Notes: a model not told the origin generated them from the letters alone. A DNA stretch of 5,383 bases from Shewanella sp. (GCA_004195335.1 SDWK01000505.1:1-5383); one strand, 5' to 3'; positions 1 to 5,158 are shown, counted from the stretch's first letter. A program made the numbers and translations.

Positions 1-495
1 GCACTAATGTCATATCAGTGGGAAGGTAATATCAGAGAGCTAGAAAACTATATAGAAAGGTGCATCATATTATCAGAAGATAACCAGGCAATCTCTATTA
101 ACGATTTCCCTTCCTTTCGCAACTCAACCGTATATAAAGCCCCGCCGCCGCCGTTAAGTGATTTAGCCAAACTCAGTAAAGATATAAAACAGCTTGTTAC
201 AACACTCACGGACAATCCAACGGGACCAGATAAAGACGCTTTAGAAGCACCTGATACTCAGTCAAACTCAGCCAATTCTCTGAAACAACAATGCGACCAA
301 CTGCTGACACTTATTAAAGAAGAGAATGGCACTATTGATGAAGCTTTCGATATGGTAATTAACCGTGCGATGGAAGATGCTCATGGCAACATTACCGAGG
401 CGGGAAGAATGCTGGGGATCACTAGAGCACGAGTTGCACACCGGCTTAAGCGTATTGATGACGGTCAGCATCACGAACCAGTCTACGCCCCTTAG
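1..495 (+). CDS. Sigma-54-dependent Fis-family transcriptional regulator, C-terminal part (5' end outside window)
   Basis: This is the C-terminal end of a bacterial enhancer-binding protein, which binds DNA upstream of RpoN promoters and uses ATP hydrolysis to open the promoter complex. The frame is already open at base 1, so the ATG at 7 is internal. The first ~35 residues (WEGNIRELENYIERCIIL) are the hallmark end of the sigma-54-interaction AAA+ domain. A linker of roughly 60 residues follows, rich in Pro, Ser, Asp and Gln and including a PPPP run. A helical stretch then leads to a Fis-type helix-turn-helix (GNITEAGRMLGITRARVAHR, about residues 127-146 counted from base 7). Walker A/B, the GAFTGA loop and any sensory domain lie off the window, so the signal cannot be inferred. 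The next gene has a sigma-54 promoter and is its obvious candidate target. Family assignment is firm; the target is inferred. Confidence 0.93.
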   Translation, partial: ALMSYQWEGNIRELENYIERCIILSEDNQAISINDFPSFRNSTVYKAPPPPLSDLAKLSKDIKQLVTTLTDNPTGPDKDALEAPDTQSNSANSLKQQCDQLLTLIKEENGTIDEAFDMVINRAMEDAHGNITEAGRMLGITRARVAHRLKRIDDGQHHEPVYAP

Positions 496-526
496 TGCTC
501 TTGGAGCGACCAGAACATTAAGAGCC

Positions 527-542
527 TCTGTTTTCAAACAGA
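527..542. repeat. 7-bp inverted repeat downstream of the regulator gene
   Basis: TCTGTTT and AAACAGA face each other across a 2-base centre, about 30 bases after the regulator stop codon. It could be a small hairpin or a protein-binding dyad. There is no T-run directly after it, so it is not a terminator by itself. Confidence 0.4.
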
Positions 543-552
543 AGATTAAACG

Positions 553-588
553 GCTACGTGATAATTTTATCAAGTAGCTAAGACTTTT
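553..588 (+). terminator. Possible Rho-independent terminator of the regulator gene
   Basis: GCTAC at 553-557 pairs with GTAGC at 574-578. After one G/A mismatch the stem continues as TGATAA (559-564) with TTATCA (567-572). A short T-run (585-588) follows six bases after the stem. The stem is long but AT-rich and the T-tract is short and displaced, so termination may be weak. The symmetry could instead serve as a regulator-binding site upstream of the next gene's promoter. Confidence 0.45.
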
Positions 589-650
589 ATGCATAACTGA
601 TCACCAATATGTAAGTCCTTTCAATACAACCCACATACAAATACCCTATG

Positions 651-686
651 ACATTGTAATAACACAACTTTCTTACAATACATTGT
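651..686. promoter_or_regulatory. Short dyads upstream of the -24 element, possible regulator-binding region
   Basis: ATTGTAA (653-659) and TTACAAT (673-679) form a perfect 7-bp inverted repeat with a 13-base spacer. ACAAT (675-679) and ATTGT (682-686) form a second dyad across a 2-base centre, abutting the promoter. ACATTGT occurs at both 651-657 and 680-686. Enhancer sites for sigma-54 activators usually lie farther upstream (about 80-200 bp), so these could equally bind a repressor or be chance in AT-rich DNA. Confidence 0.25.
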
Positions 687-702
687 TGGCATGCTTTGTG
701 CT
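686..702 (+). promoter_or_regulatory. Sigma-54 (RpoN) -24/-12 promoter
   Basis: TTGGCATG at 686-693 and GTGCT at 698-702 match the sigma-54 consensus (TGGCACG-N4-TTGCW). The invariant GG and GC doublets are at exactly the required spacing (GG at 688-689, GC at 700-701). Only one base in each half deviates. The expected start is about 12 bases downstream, near 713, which leaves a leader of about 30 nt before the ATG at 743. A sigma-54 activator gene lies immediately upstream, so activation by that regulator is the simplest model. Confidence 0.8.
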
Positions 703-731
703 AAATCATGAGATACACAAACAACAACAAT

Positions 732-738
732 AAGGAAG
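732..738 (+). promoter_or_regulatory. Ribosome binding site of the membrane protein gene
   Basis: AAGGAAG is a good Shine-Dalgarno sequence centred about 8 bases before the ATG at 743. It fixes the start of the membrane protein, and no competing in-frame start is nearby. Confidence 0.8.
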
Positions 739-742
739 TCAT

Positions 743-1801
743 ATGAATTTCATAACAATAGGGGTGCTTGGTACTTTAATGGTGCTTGGACTCTCAGGGG
801 CATTAATTACCACCATAACCGACAGCGCAGATACCGATTTCTTTATCAACTGGGCTGGAACATTTTTTATGTGCGCAACCCCTTTCCAGATCATGATGGC
901 GGTAGTCTGGAAGCATGAATACCCAAATGTACTTAAAAAAATGAGCACGCCGATTGAAGGACTGACGCTAACGCTACTGTTTTTGCTTGCAGGTTGCATT
1001 ATAACTCCCGTGCTGATTTTTACCGTTGGACAGGGATCATTAACTCCGATTCTTATTCACTACATCATACAATCAGTAGGCCTGAGCCTTCTTGTAATCA
1101 TAGTGTTCGACTGTTGGCCGATCAGACAGTTTACAAGTAACCCGCTGTTATTAGGACTTGGAACATTACTATATTGTTACATTCTTGATTTTATACTTTT
1201 CAGCATCTTTTATGATTACAGCTTTATGTCGAGCGCACCGTTCTACACTGAATCGTTGAATCCAAACGGTTTATTTAATGCCATTACCTCACTAAGTTTT
1301 GCAGTCACAGCAGTAGCCTTCGTAATGGTGTTGATTATGTTTGAAATGTGGCCAGTACCTCAGATCGCAAAAGGTGGCAACCAACCCCTATTTGGATTTA
1401 TCGCTACACTATTAATTTTACTACTGAGCGGCCTTACCTATTATCTGTTTGTAGAGCTTCTGAAAATTGAACCCATGGAGTATATGGTGAGAGGACCCGT
1501 GTGCATAATTTTTGGTGCTTTCATTGTGGATAATATGATGCAATTCCAACTCTTTTCAACGTTGAAGCAGCCTCTAAAAGGAGCGGCGAAAATGCTTGTA
1601 TGCCTAGTTTGCGCTGGTGCAATGTATGAACTCTACGAATGGATTTTGCCCTACATTGCAGGAGAAGATTTACCCTCAGGGCCAAGTACGGGATATGCAA
1701 AGGAAGCTTGGATAGCTACCGCAATGCTTGGTATCACCTTTCCAATCATTAATATCGTCTCTGGTGCCTTCAAGTTCTGGCCTATCAAAAGACTCTCATA
1801 A
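743..1801 (+). CDS. Polytopic inner-membrane protein of unknown function with internal two-helix repeats
   Basis: I do not recognise the family. The 352-residue product is very hydrophobic. I count about ten likely membrane segments by eye (near residues 4-24, 33-57, 72-96, 102-124, 134-157, 178-200, 212-238, 248-270, 279-305 and 321-343). An internal repeat is visible: a helix ending in an acidic-x-WP or similar motif, then a short loop, then P(L/I)xxG opening the next helix. Instances are EYP near 61, DCWPIRQ near 125, EMWPVPQ near 203, a degenerate FQLFSTLKQPL near 270, and FKFWPIKR at the C-terminus. The paired PLxG motifs lie near 70, 134, 215 and 277. No signal peptide distinct from TM1, no ATP-binding motif and no obvious catalytic cluster is seen. 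It sits alone behind a sigma-54 promoter, with a hairpin after its stop. A transporter, channel or sensor role is possible but unproven. Confidence 0.9.
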   Translation: MNFITIGVLGTLMVLGLSGALITTITDSADTDFFINWAGTFFMCATPFQIMMAVVWKHEYPNVLKKMSTPIEGLTLTLLFLLAGCIITPVLIFTVGQGSLTPILIHYIIQSVGLSLLVIIVFDCWPIRQFTSNPLLLGLGTLLYCYILDFILFSIFYDYSFMSSAPFYTESLNPNGLFNAITSLSFAVTAVAFVMVLIMFEMWPVPQIAKGGNQPLFGFIATLLILLLSGLTYYLFVELLKIEPMEYMVRGPVCIIFGAFIVDNMMQFQLFSTLKQPLKGAAKMLVCLVCAGAMYELYEWILPYIAGEDLPSGPSTGYAKEAWIATAMLGITFPIINIVSGAFKFWPIKRLS

Positions 1802-1811
1802 CGTCTTTGTT

Positions 1812-1834
1812 CTGGCACAATAATATTGTGCCAG
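1812..1834 (+). terminator. Perfect hairpin after the membrane protein gene, probable transcript end
   Basis: CTGGCACAAT (1812-1821) and ATTGTGCCAG (1825-1834) pair perfectly over 10 bp around a 3-base centre, starting 11 bases after the stop codon. A C-rich run follows on the + strand instead of the usual T-run, and the - strand side also lacks a good T-run. It may act as an mRNA-stabilising 3' end, a Rho-assisted terminator or a dyad binding site. Confidence 0.5.
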
Positions 1835-1875
1835 CCCCCTCCCCCGGCAAGCATATGCAACCACGGACCGATTAT

Positions 1876-2001
1876 GACGAATGCCGCCTCCCCTTGCCGT
1901 GCAACTTACTATCGAGCGTTTGGACACCTTCCTAACCACAGCAGAAACCAACACAGGTTAGGATGACCTTGGCGATATTGTCGTTTGCACCATACCCTCT
2001 A
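1876..2001 (+). pseudogene. Decayed stub of a helicase gene (RecA-like domain 1), left side of the IS insertion
   Basis: The frame with codons starting at 1881, 1884 and so on encodes MPPPLAVQLTIERLDTFLTT, continuing AETNTG, then a TAG at 1959-1961, then DDLGDIVVCTIPS up to the IS. An in-frame TGA at 1875-1877 closes it upstream. The last segment looks like a beta strand at helicase motif III. If the IS and one copy of the 4-base flank are removed, this frame runs directly into the helicase frame to the right (PS-TDSWIDIN). In the +1-neighbour frame, YDECR at 1873-1887 resembles a motif II (DExx) and could connect through one frameshift. The stub is therefore probably a remnant carrying a nonsense mutation and perhaps a frameshift. 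The true 5' part of the gene is missing: the membrane gene's hairpin lies immediately upstream. Confidence 0.5.
1998..2001. repeat. Left copy of imperfect 4-bp target-site duplication
   Basis: TCTA lies directly outside the left IS end, and ACTA (3634-3637) lies directly outside the right end; three of four bases match. IS3-family elements typically duplicate 3-5 bp. A single later substitution would explain the mismatch, and the frame restoration across the site supports this reading. Confidence 0.55.
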
Positions 2002-2025
2002 TGTCAGGATAGTTGTCGTGCTCAT
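2002..2025 (+). repeat. Left terminal inverted repeat (IRL) of the IS
   Basis: It matches the reverse complement of 3610-3633 at 20 of 24 positions, with mismatches at positions 6, 7, 20 and 24 from the tip. The 12-base core ATAGTTGTCGTG is identical in both ends. Confidence 0.9.
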
Positions 2026-2047
2026 TTTTCAATCAATGAAAATAGAG
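2021..2047 (+). promoter_or_regulatory. Hairpin between the left IS end and orfA
   Basis: TTTTCA (2026-2031) pairs with TGAAAA (2037-2042) around a 5-base loop. CTC (2021-2023) can pair with GAG (2045-2047) beyond small bulges. The outer arm overlaps GAGGG, one of the candidate ribosome-binding sequences of orfA. A transcript entering from outside the IS would form this structure, which may limit transposase synthesis from read-through. The function is inferred by analogy with other insertion sequences. Confidence 0.35.
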
Positions 2048-2062
2048 GGCGCGGAATGAGTC

Positions 2063-2560
2063 ATGAAACATTATCCCCTTGAACGTAAAGAGGCGGTTAT
2101 TCAGAAGATGATGCCGCCGACTAATATGTCGATATCTTGTTTGGCAGCAGAGACCGGAATCACCCAATCAACCCTGTATAATTGGCGCAAACAAGCTAAG
2201 AGTCGTGGTGTCGCCGTGCCTGGAGATGGAAAGAACGCTGAGCAATGGTCATCGGTGGATAAGTTCGCGGTGGTGTTAGAAACTTCTGCCTTAAATACCG
2301 CTGAATTAGCAGAATATTGTCGTAAGAAAGGTCTCTTCGCAGAGCAAATAGAGCAGTGGAAGCGCGCCTGCATGGGGGCCAATGCCAGTGCTGATGAACA
2401 AGAAAAGCAGTACAAATTACTAAGTCGAGCTGACAAAAAACGCATCAAGCAATTAGAGGTCGATTTACGCCGCAAGGAGCACGCACTGGCAGAAACCGCC
2501 GCGCTATTGGTTCTCAGAAAAAAAGCCAATGCGATCTGGGGGGAAATCGAGGACGAATGA
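2063..2560 (+). CDS. IS3-family transposase OrfA (DNA-binding / regulatory subunit)
   Basis: OrfA recognises the IS ends and, as the N-terminal part of an OrfAB fusion, targets the transposase. The 165-residue product has a first helix-turn-helix at about residues 22-46 (SISCLAAETGITQSTLYNWR) and a second at about 78-102 (TAELAEYCRKKGLFAEQIEQW). A basic leucine-zipper-like coiled coil follows at about 118-154 (KKRIKQLEVDLRRKEHALAE). This layout is typical of a long-OrfA branch of IS3. The start is the ATG at 2063, with a weak GGA at 2053-2055 and a GAGGG at 2045-2049 upstream. An earlier ATG at 2056 is out of frame and soon stops. The gene overlaps orfB by ATGA. A run of seven A then G at codons 152-155 is a -1 frameshift site. 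Confidence 0.93.
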   Translation: MKHYPLERKEAVIQKMMPPTNMSISCLAAETGITQSTLYNWRKQAKSRGVAVPGDGKNAEQWSSVDKFAVVLETSALNTAELAEYCRKKGLFAEQIEQWKRACMGANASADEQEKQYKLLSRADKKRIKQLEVDLRRKEHALAETAALLVLRKKANAIWGEIEDE

Positions 2561-2577
2561 TCCTCAGCCGAGATCGC
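2518..2577 (+). promoter_or_regulatory. Programmed -1 frameshift signal (A7G slippery run plus nested stem) joining orfA to orfB
   Basis: Seven A (2518-2524) followed by G sit in the orfA frame as AGA-AAA-AAA-GCC, so both tRNALys can slip back one base. Six bases after the run, GCGATCT (2531-2537) pairs perfectly with AGATCGC (2571-2577). GG (2538-2539) can add pairs to CC (2568-2569) past one bulged G. An inner hairpin, GAGGA (2549-2553) with TCCTC (2561-2565), nests inside. The orfB frame is the -1 frame and has no stop from 2524 to the orfB ATG, so slippage gives an OrfAB fusion of about 515 residues. The inner hairpin also holds orfB's Shine-Dalgarno in its stem and the ATG in its loop. 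Confidence 0.7.
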
Positions 2578-3609
2578 GAAATGGTGGTGGTATTAATCTA
2601 CGAGGCGGTGGAGTCCGGCGCTGCACTTTATAAGGCCTGTCGGGAGCTGGGGATTGCCGAACGCACTTTTCAGCGCTGGACTGAAGATGGGAGTGTCAAG
2701 GTTGATGGTCGCCCGCACGCGGTGCGACCAGAGCCTTCAAACAAGTTATCGGCAGATGAGCGTGCTGAAATTATTAGCGTGATGACGAGCGATGAATACA
2801 AGAGCTTGCCGCCGAGCCAGGTAGTGCCGATCCTTGCGGATAAAGAACGCTATATCGCCTCGGAATCGACATTTTATCGGGTGCTACATGAGCATAAGAT
2901 GCAGCACAGGCGTGGCCGGGCGCAGCGTGCAGCAAGGAAACATGCCACCACCCACACGGCAACCGACTCCAATCAACTGTGGTGTTGGGACATCACATGG
3001 CTGCCGGGACCGGCGAAAGGCGTGTATTTTTATCTGTACCTGATACTCGATGTTTTTAGTCGAAAAATTGTTGGCTGGGAGATTCACGAAAATGAATCCT
3101 CAGAGCAGGCGTCACAACTGGTTCGCAAAGCCCATCTCAATGAGGCTGTGGGGATAAAACCACTGGTTTTACACTCCGACAACGGCAGCCCAATGAAAGG
3201 TTCGTCACTGATGGCAACCCTAGATAACTTGGGCATCGCCAGCTCATACAGCCGTCCGCGAGTGAGCAACGACAATGCCTTTGCCGAGTCGATATTTAGA
3301 ACCTGTAAATATCGCCCTGGTTACCCTTACAAAGGCTTTTCGGCCTTGGAGGAGGCACGGGCTTGGGTGCTGGAGTTTGTGCACTGGTATAACGTGCGGC
3401 ACCGCCACAGTGGGATTAAATTTATGACGCCATCACAGCGACATAATGGTAAGGCCAAACAGATCGCGGTACAGCGCTCGGTAACTTATGAAGCTGCAAA
3501 AGCACGGCACCCCGAGCGCTGGAGTGGCAATACGCGAGACTGGTCGTTGCCAGAAAAAGTACACCTGAATCCCGAGAAAAATGATCGCGAATTTCGGAGT
3601 GCGTTATAG
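2557..3609 (+). CDS. IS3-family transposase OrfB, DDE integrase-type catalytic subunit
   Basis: OrfB supplies the strand-cleavage and strand-transfer chemistry of transposition. The 350-residue product starts with a helix-turn-helix-like segment (about 22-45, ACRELGIAERTFQRW). A second helical region follows around 65-115, with a basic stretch near 116-128. The retroviral-integrase (rve) core comes next. The catalytic triad is complete: D145 (WCWDITW), D208 (LHSDNG) and E244 (NAFAES), with 35 residues between D208 and E244 and the conserved lysine seven after the glutamate (K251). The C-terminal WYN-RHRHSGIKFMTPSQRH segment is also standard. The ATG at 2557 overlaps the orfA stop; GAGGA at 2549 lies close upstream, so translation is coupled or arises by frameshift. 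The gene ends exactly at the right inverted repeat. No sign of decay is seen. Confidence 0.96.
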   Translation: MILSRDREMVVVLIYEAVESGAALYKACRELGIAERTFQRWTEDGSVKVDGRPHAVRPEPSNKLSADERAEIISVMTSDEYKSLPPSQVVPILADKERYIASESTFYRVLHEHKMQHRRGRAQRAARKHATTHTATDSNQLWCWDITWLPGPAKGVYFYLYLILDVFSRKIVGWEIHENESSEQASQLVRKAHLNEAVGIKPLVLHSDNGSPMKGSSLMATLDNLGIASSYSRPRVSNDNAFAESIFRTCKYRPGYPYKGFSALEEARAWVLEFVHWYNVRHRHSGIKFMTPSQRHNGKAKQIAVQRSVTYEAAKARHPERWSGNTRDWSLPEKVHLNPEKNDREFRSAL

Positions 3610-3633
3610 GTGATCACGACAACTATTTTGACA
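3610..3633 (-). repeat. Right terminal inverted repeat (IRR) of the IS
   Basis: Its reverse complement matches the left end at 20 of 24 bases. Its outermost six bases on the + strand are TTGACA (3628-3633), a consensus -35 hexamer pointing outward into the helicase gene. It also encodes the first eight codons of the open frame that continues into the helicase fragment. Confidence 0.9.
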
Positions 3634-5142
3634 ACTACCGACAGTTGGATCGACATCAACAAAGATCAGTCTGTTTCACGGTCTATCAACCTGGATATCT
3701 ATTCGAAGATGGATGCGATGGAGGACGGGCTGATCAATGCATTAACCGCCCCTAGATCCTATCCAACGGTGGTCCGCATCAACAATAAAATGGAGATTCA
3801 GGTTTACCTGCGATTGCTCGAAGCCAAGGGGCTAAAGTGCCTGGCCGTGAGTCGGGATGCTCAAGATTCAGACGCGGTTAGAGAGATGCTAACCATCGAG
3901 CGCGTCGCAGGGTATGACGTAATCCTGACCACCTGCCTGCTGGATGAAGCGGTCAATCTAACGGATCAGCATATTCACGAAGTGATCATATTCAATAGCC
4001 AAATACACCCAGCAGAGTTGAAGCAGTTTATTGGGCGCTTTAGGTGCTGCAACCCTCCGATCAGGCTCTTAATCCCTCGTCGTTGCTTCGGTGGTGAGCC
4101 GGTCAATCTTCACCAAACTCGGCAGGGCGATTTAGTGCTTGTTAAGTTGGCGCAGCAGCTGGCTGAGCGCCTGTTGGATAAGCACGATTCGATGCAGGCG
4201 GTACGCAAGGTAAATACGACCCTGTTTGAGTTATTCCAGCTCTGCCCGTTACGCATTATCCGGACTCAGATTGTTGCCAATGAACCGGCGATCATGGCGA
4301 AGCTGTATCAGCTGGATACTCAGCAGCACTATCTCAATATAGGCTCTCTGGAAGCGGGGTTTGAGCGTGAGTTTGGCACGCTAACGTTTAATGCCACTGA
4401 TCTCACCCTGGGGGGCGATGACTGTAACGATGCGACTTTTGAAGCGGCTCACGGCAGTATTAGTGATGAGTGGTACCGGACATTGCACCGTTGTAAGCAG
4501 GCGGTTGATGCGGAGCTTTTAAAGCATACTGAACAAGATGATCTTGCTACCGACGTACTGGCTGCTATCGGAGAAGTGACCGCCGATTATGACAGCGATT
4601 CCCTGGAGGCTGACCTGTTCAATCGCTGGGCTCTACTGCATCGAGAAGTATTGATTAAGGGAGACGATGCTTTTGATGTTATCGAACAGGGGCGTGAGAA
4701 ACAGGTCTGGAATTTTCACCGCGAAGCTGAGAGTAACATGTACCTACAGCCGGTACTCAAGCACCTACTCAATACGCCAAAAGGAACCGCGTTGACCCTA
4801 GACGAAGCGAGAAGGTTAATCCTGGCTGGATTACAGCACGCTAACCAAGACCACCCGATGTTTAAGGATCTGGTGGCGGCGGCTTCGGTCACAGGATTAT
4901 CGGTGAAGAGAAACAACCATTTCTCCGTTACCGATAGCTATGTCCGTAGAGTGTTTCGGCGCTATACGGCGACGCCGCCAGTACGATCCAATAACAAGGA
5001 TAAGATTATCTTTAACGGGATCGGTCCCTTTGGCTACAGCTATAGACTGAAAAACCTTCGCCAGGAGCCGCCTAAAGGAAACTCGGGTAGAGGTAAGATT
5101 CGTCGATTAAAGGCTCATCGAGTCAAACCCAGAGCAGCGTAA
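3610..5142 (+). CDS. C-terminal part of a helicase-like (possible plasmid/island replication) protein, 5' end cut off by the IS
   Basis: The open frame starts at a GTG directly after the orfB stop, with GGAG at 3596-3599. Its first eight codons are IS sequence, so native coding begins near 3634. Counting from the GTG, residues 52-157 look like the second RecA domain of a superfamily-2 helicase: TVVRINNKMEIQVYLRLLEA (motif IV area, 53-72), YDVILTTCLLDEAVNL (motif V, 102-117) and QFIGRFR (motif VI, 139-145, with G142, R143 and R145 as candidate arginine fingers). The remaining ~350 residues are not recognised. They are mainly helical and charged and end in a very basic tail (about 479-510) suited to DNA binding. 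Walker A and B are absent from this frame, so it cannot hydrolyse ATP alone. The left IS flank joins it in phase, so this is an interrupted gene. Resemblance to plasmid primase-helicase replication proteins is a guess; the helicase fold is moderately supported. Confidence 0.75.
   Translation: MITTTILTTTDSWIDINKDQSVSRSINLDIYSKMDAMEDGLINALTAPRSYPTVVRINNKMEIQVYLRLLEAKGLKCLAVSRDAQDSDAVREMLTIERVAGYDVILTTCLLDEAVNLTDQHIHEVIIFNSQIHPAELKQFIGRFRCCNPPIRLLIPRRCFGGEPVNLHQTRQGDLVLVKLAQQLAERLLDKHDSMQAVRKVNTTLFELFQLCPLRIIRTQIVANEPAIMAKLYQLDTQQHYLNIGSLEAGFEREFGTLTFNATDLTLGGDDCNDATFEAAHGSISDEWYRTLHRCKQAVDAELLKHTEQDDLATDVLAAIGEVTADYDSDSLEADLFNRWALLHREVLIKGDDAFDVIEQGREKQVWNFHREAESNMYLQPVLKHLLNTPKGTALTLDEARRLILAGLQHANQDHPMFKDLVAAASVTGLSVKRNNHFSVTDSYVRRVFRRYTATPPVRSNNKDKIIFNGIGPFGYSYRLKNLRQEPPKGNSGRGKIRRLKAHRVKPRAA
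3634..3637. repeat. Right copy of imperfect 4-bp target-site duplication
   Basis: ACTA directly after the right IS end pairs with TCTA before the left end (3 of 4 identical). Together with the in-phase join of the flanking frames, this supports a simple insertion without loss of target bases. Confidence 0.55.
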
Positions 5143-5158
5143 GCTCTCATATCCCCTT

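Larger units (their letters stand above)
2002..3633 (+). mobile_element. Complete IS3-family insertion sequence, 1632 bp
   Basis: The element has terminal inverted repeats of 24 bp with 20 matches: 2002-2025 against the reverse complement of 3610-3633, sharing TGTC and ATAGTTGTCGTG. Its tips are TG...CA, as usual in the family. It contains two overlapping genes, orfA and orfB, in the standard IS3 arrangement, and the right repeat begins at the base after the orfB stop. The DDE residues, the orfA helix-turn-helix and the frameshift signal are all intact, so it looks recently active. It is flanked by TCTA/ACTA. I cannot name the specific IS from memory. Confidence 0.92.

Noticed and set aside
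1881..1961. A separate small gene MPPPLAVQLTIERLDTFLTT... of 26 codons.
   Set aside because: It has no ribosome site, and it reads better as a remnant of the helicase gene interrupted by a TAG.
2101..2529. Long minus-strand reading frame opposite orfA.
   Set aside because: It is a shadow of orfA: it lacks a ribosome site and a recognisable domain, while orfA matches its family fully.
3628..3656. Functional sigma-70 promoter formed at the IS right end.
   Set aside because: The -35 is perfect, but no convincing -10 exists at 16-18 bp in this location. I kept it only as a finding and not as a feature.
3610..5142. Three-gene transposon hypothesis, with the helicase ORF as cargo of the IS.
   Set aside because: The right inverted repeat ends at 3633, before the helicase coding region. 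No further copy of the repeat is found after 5142, and the flanking frames join when the IS is removed.
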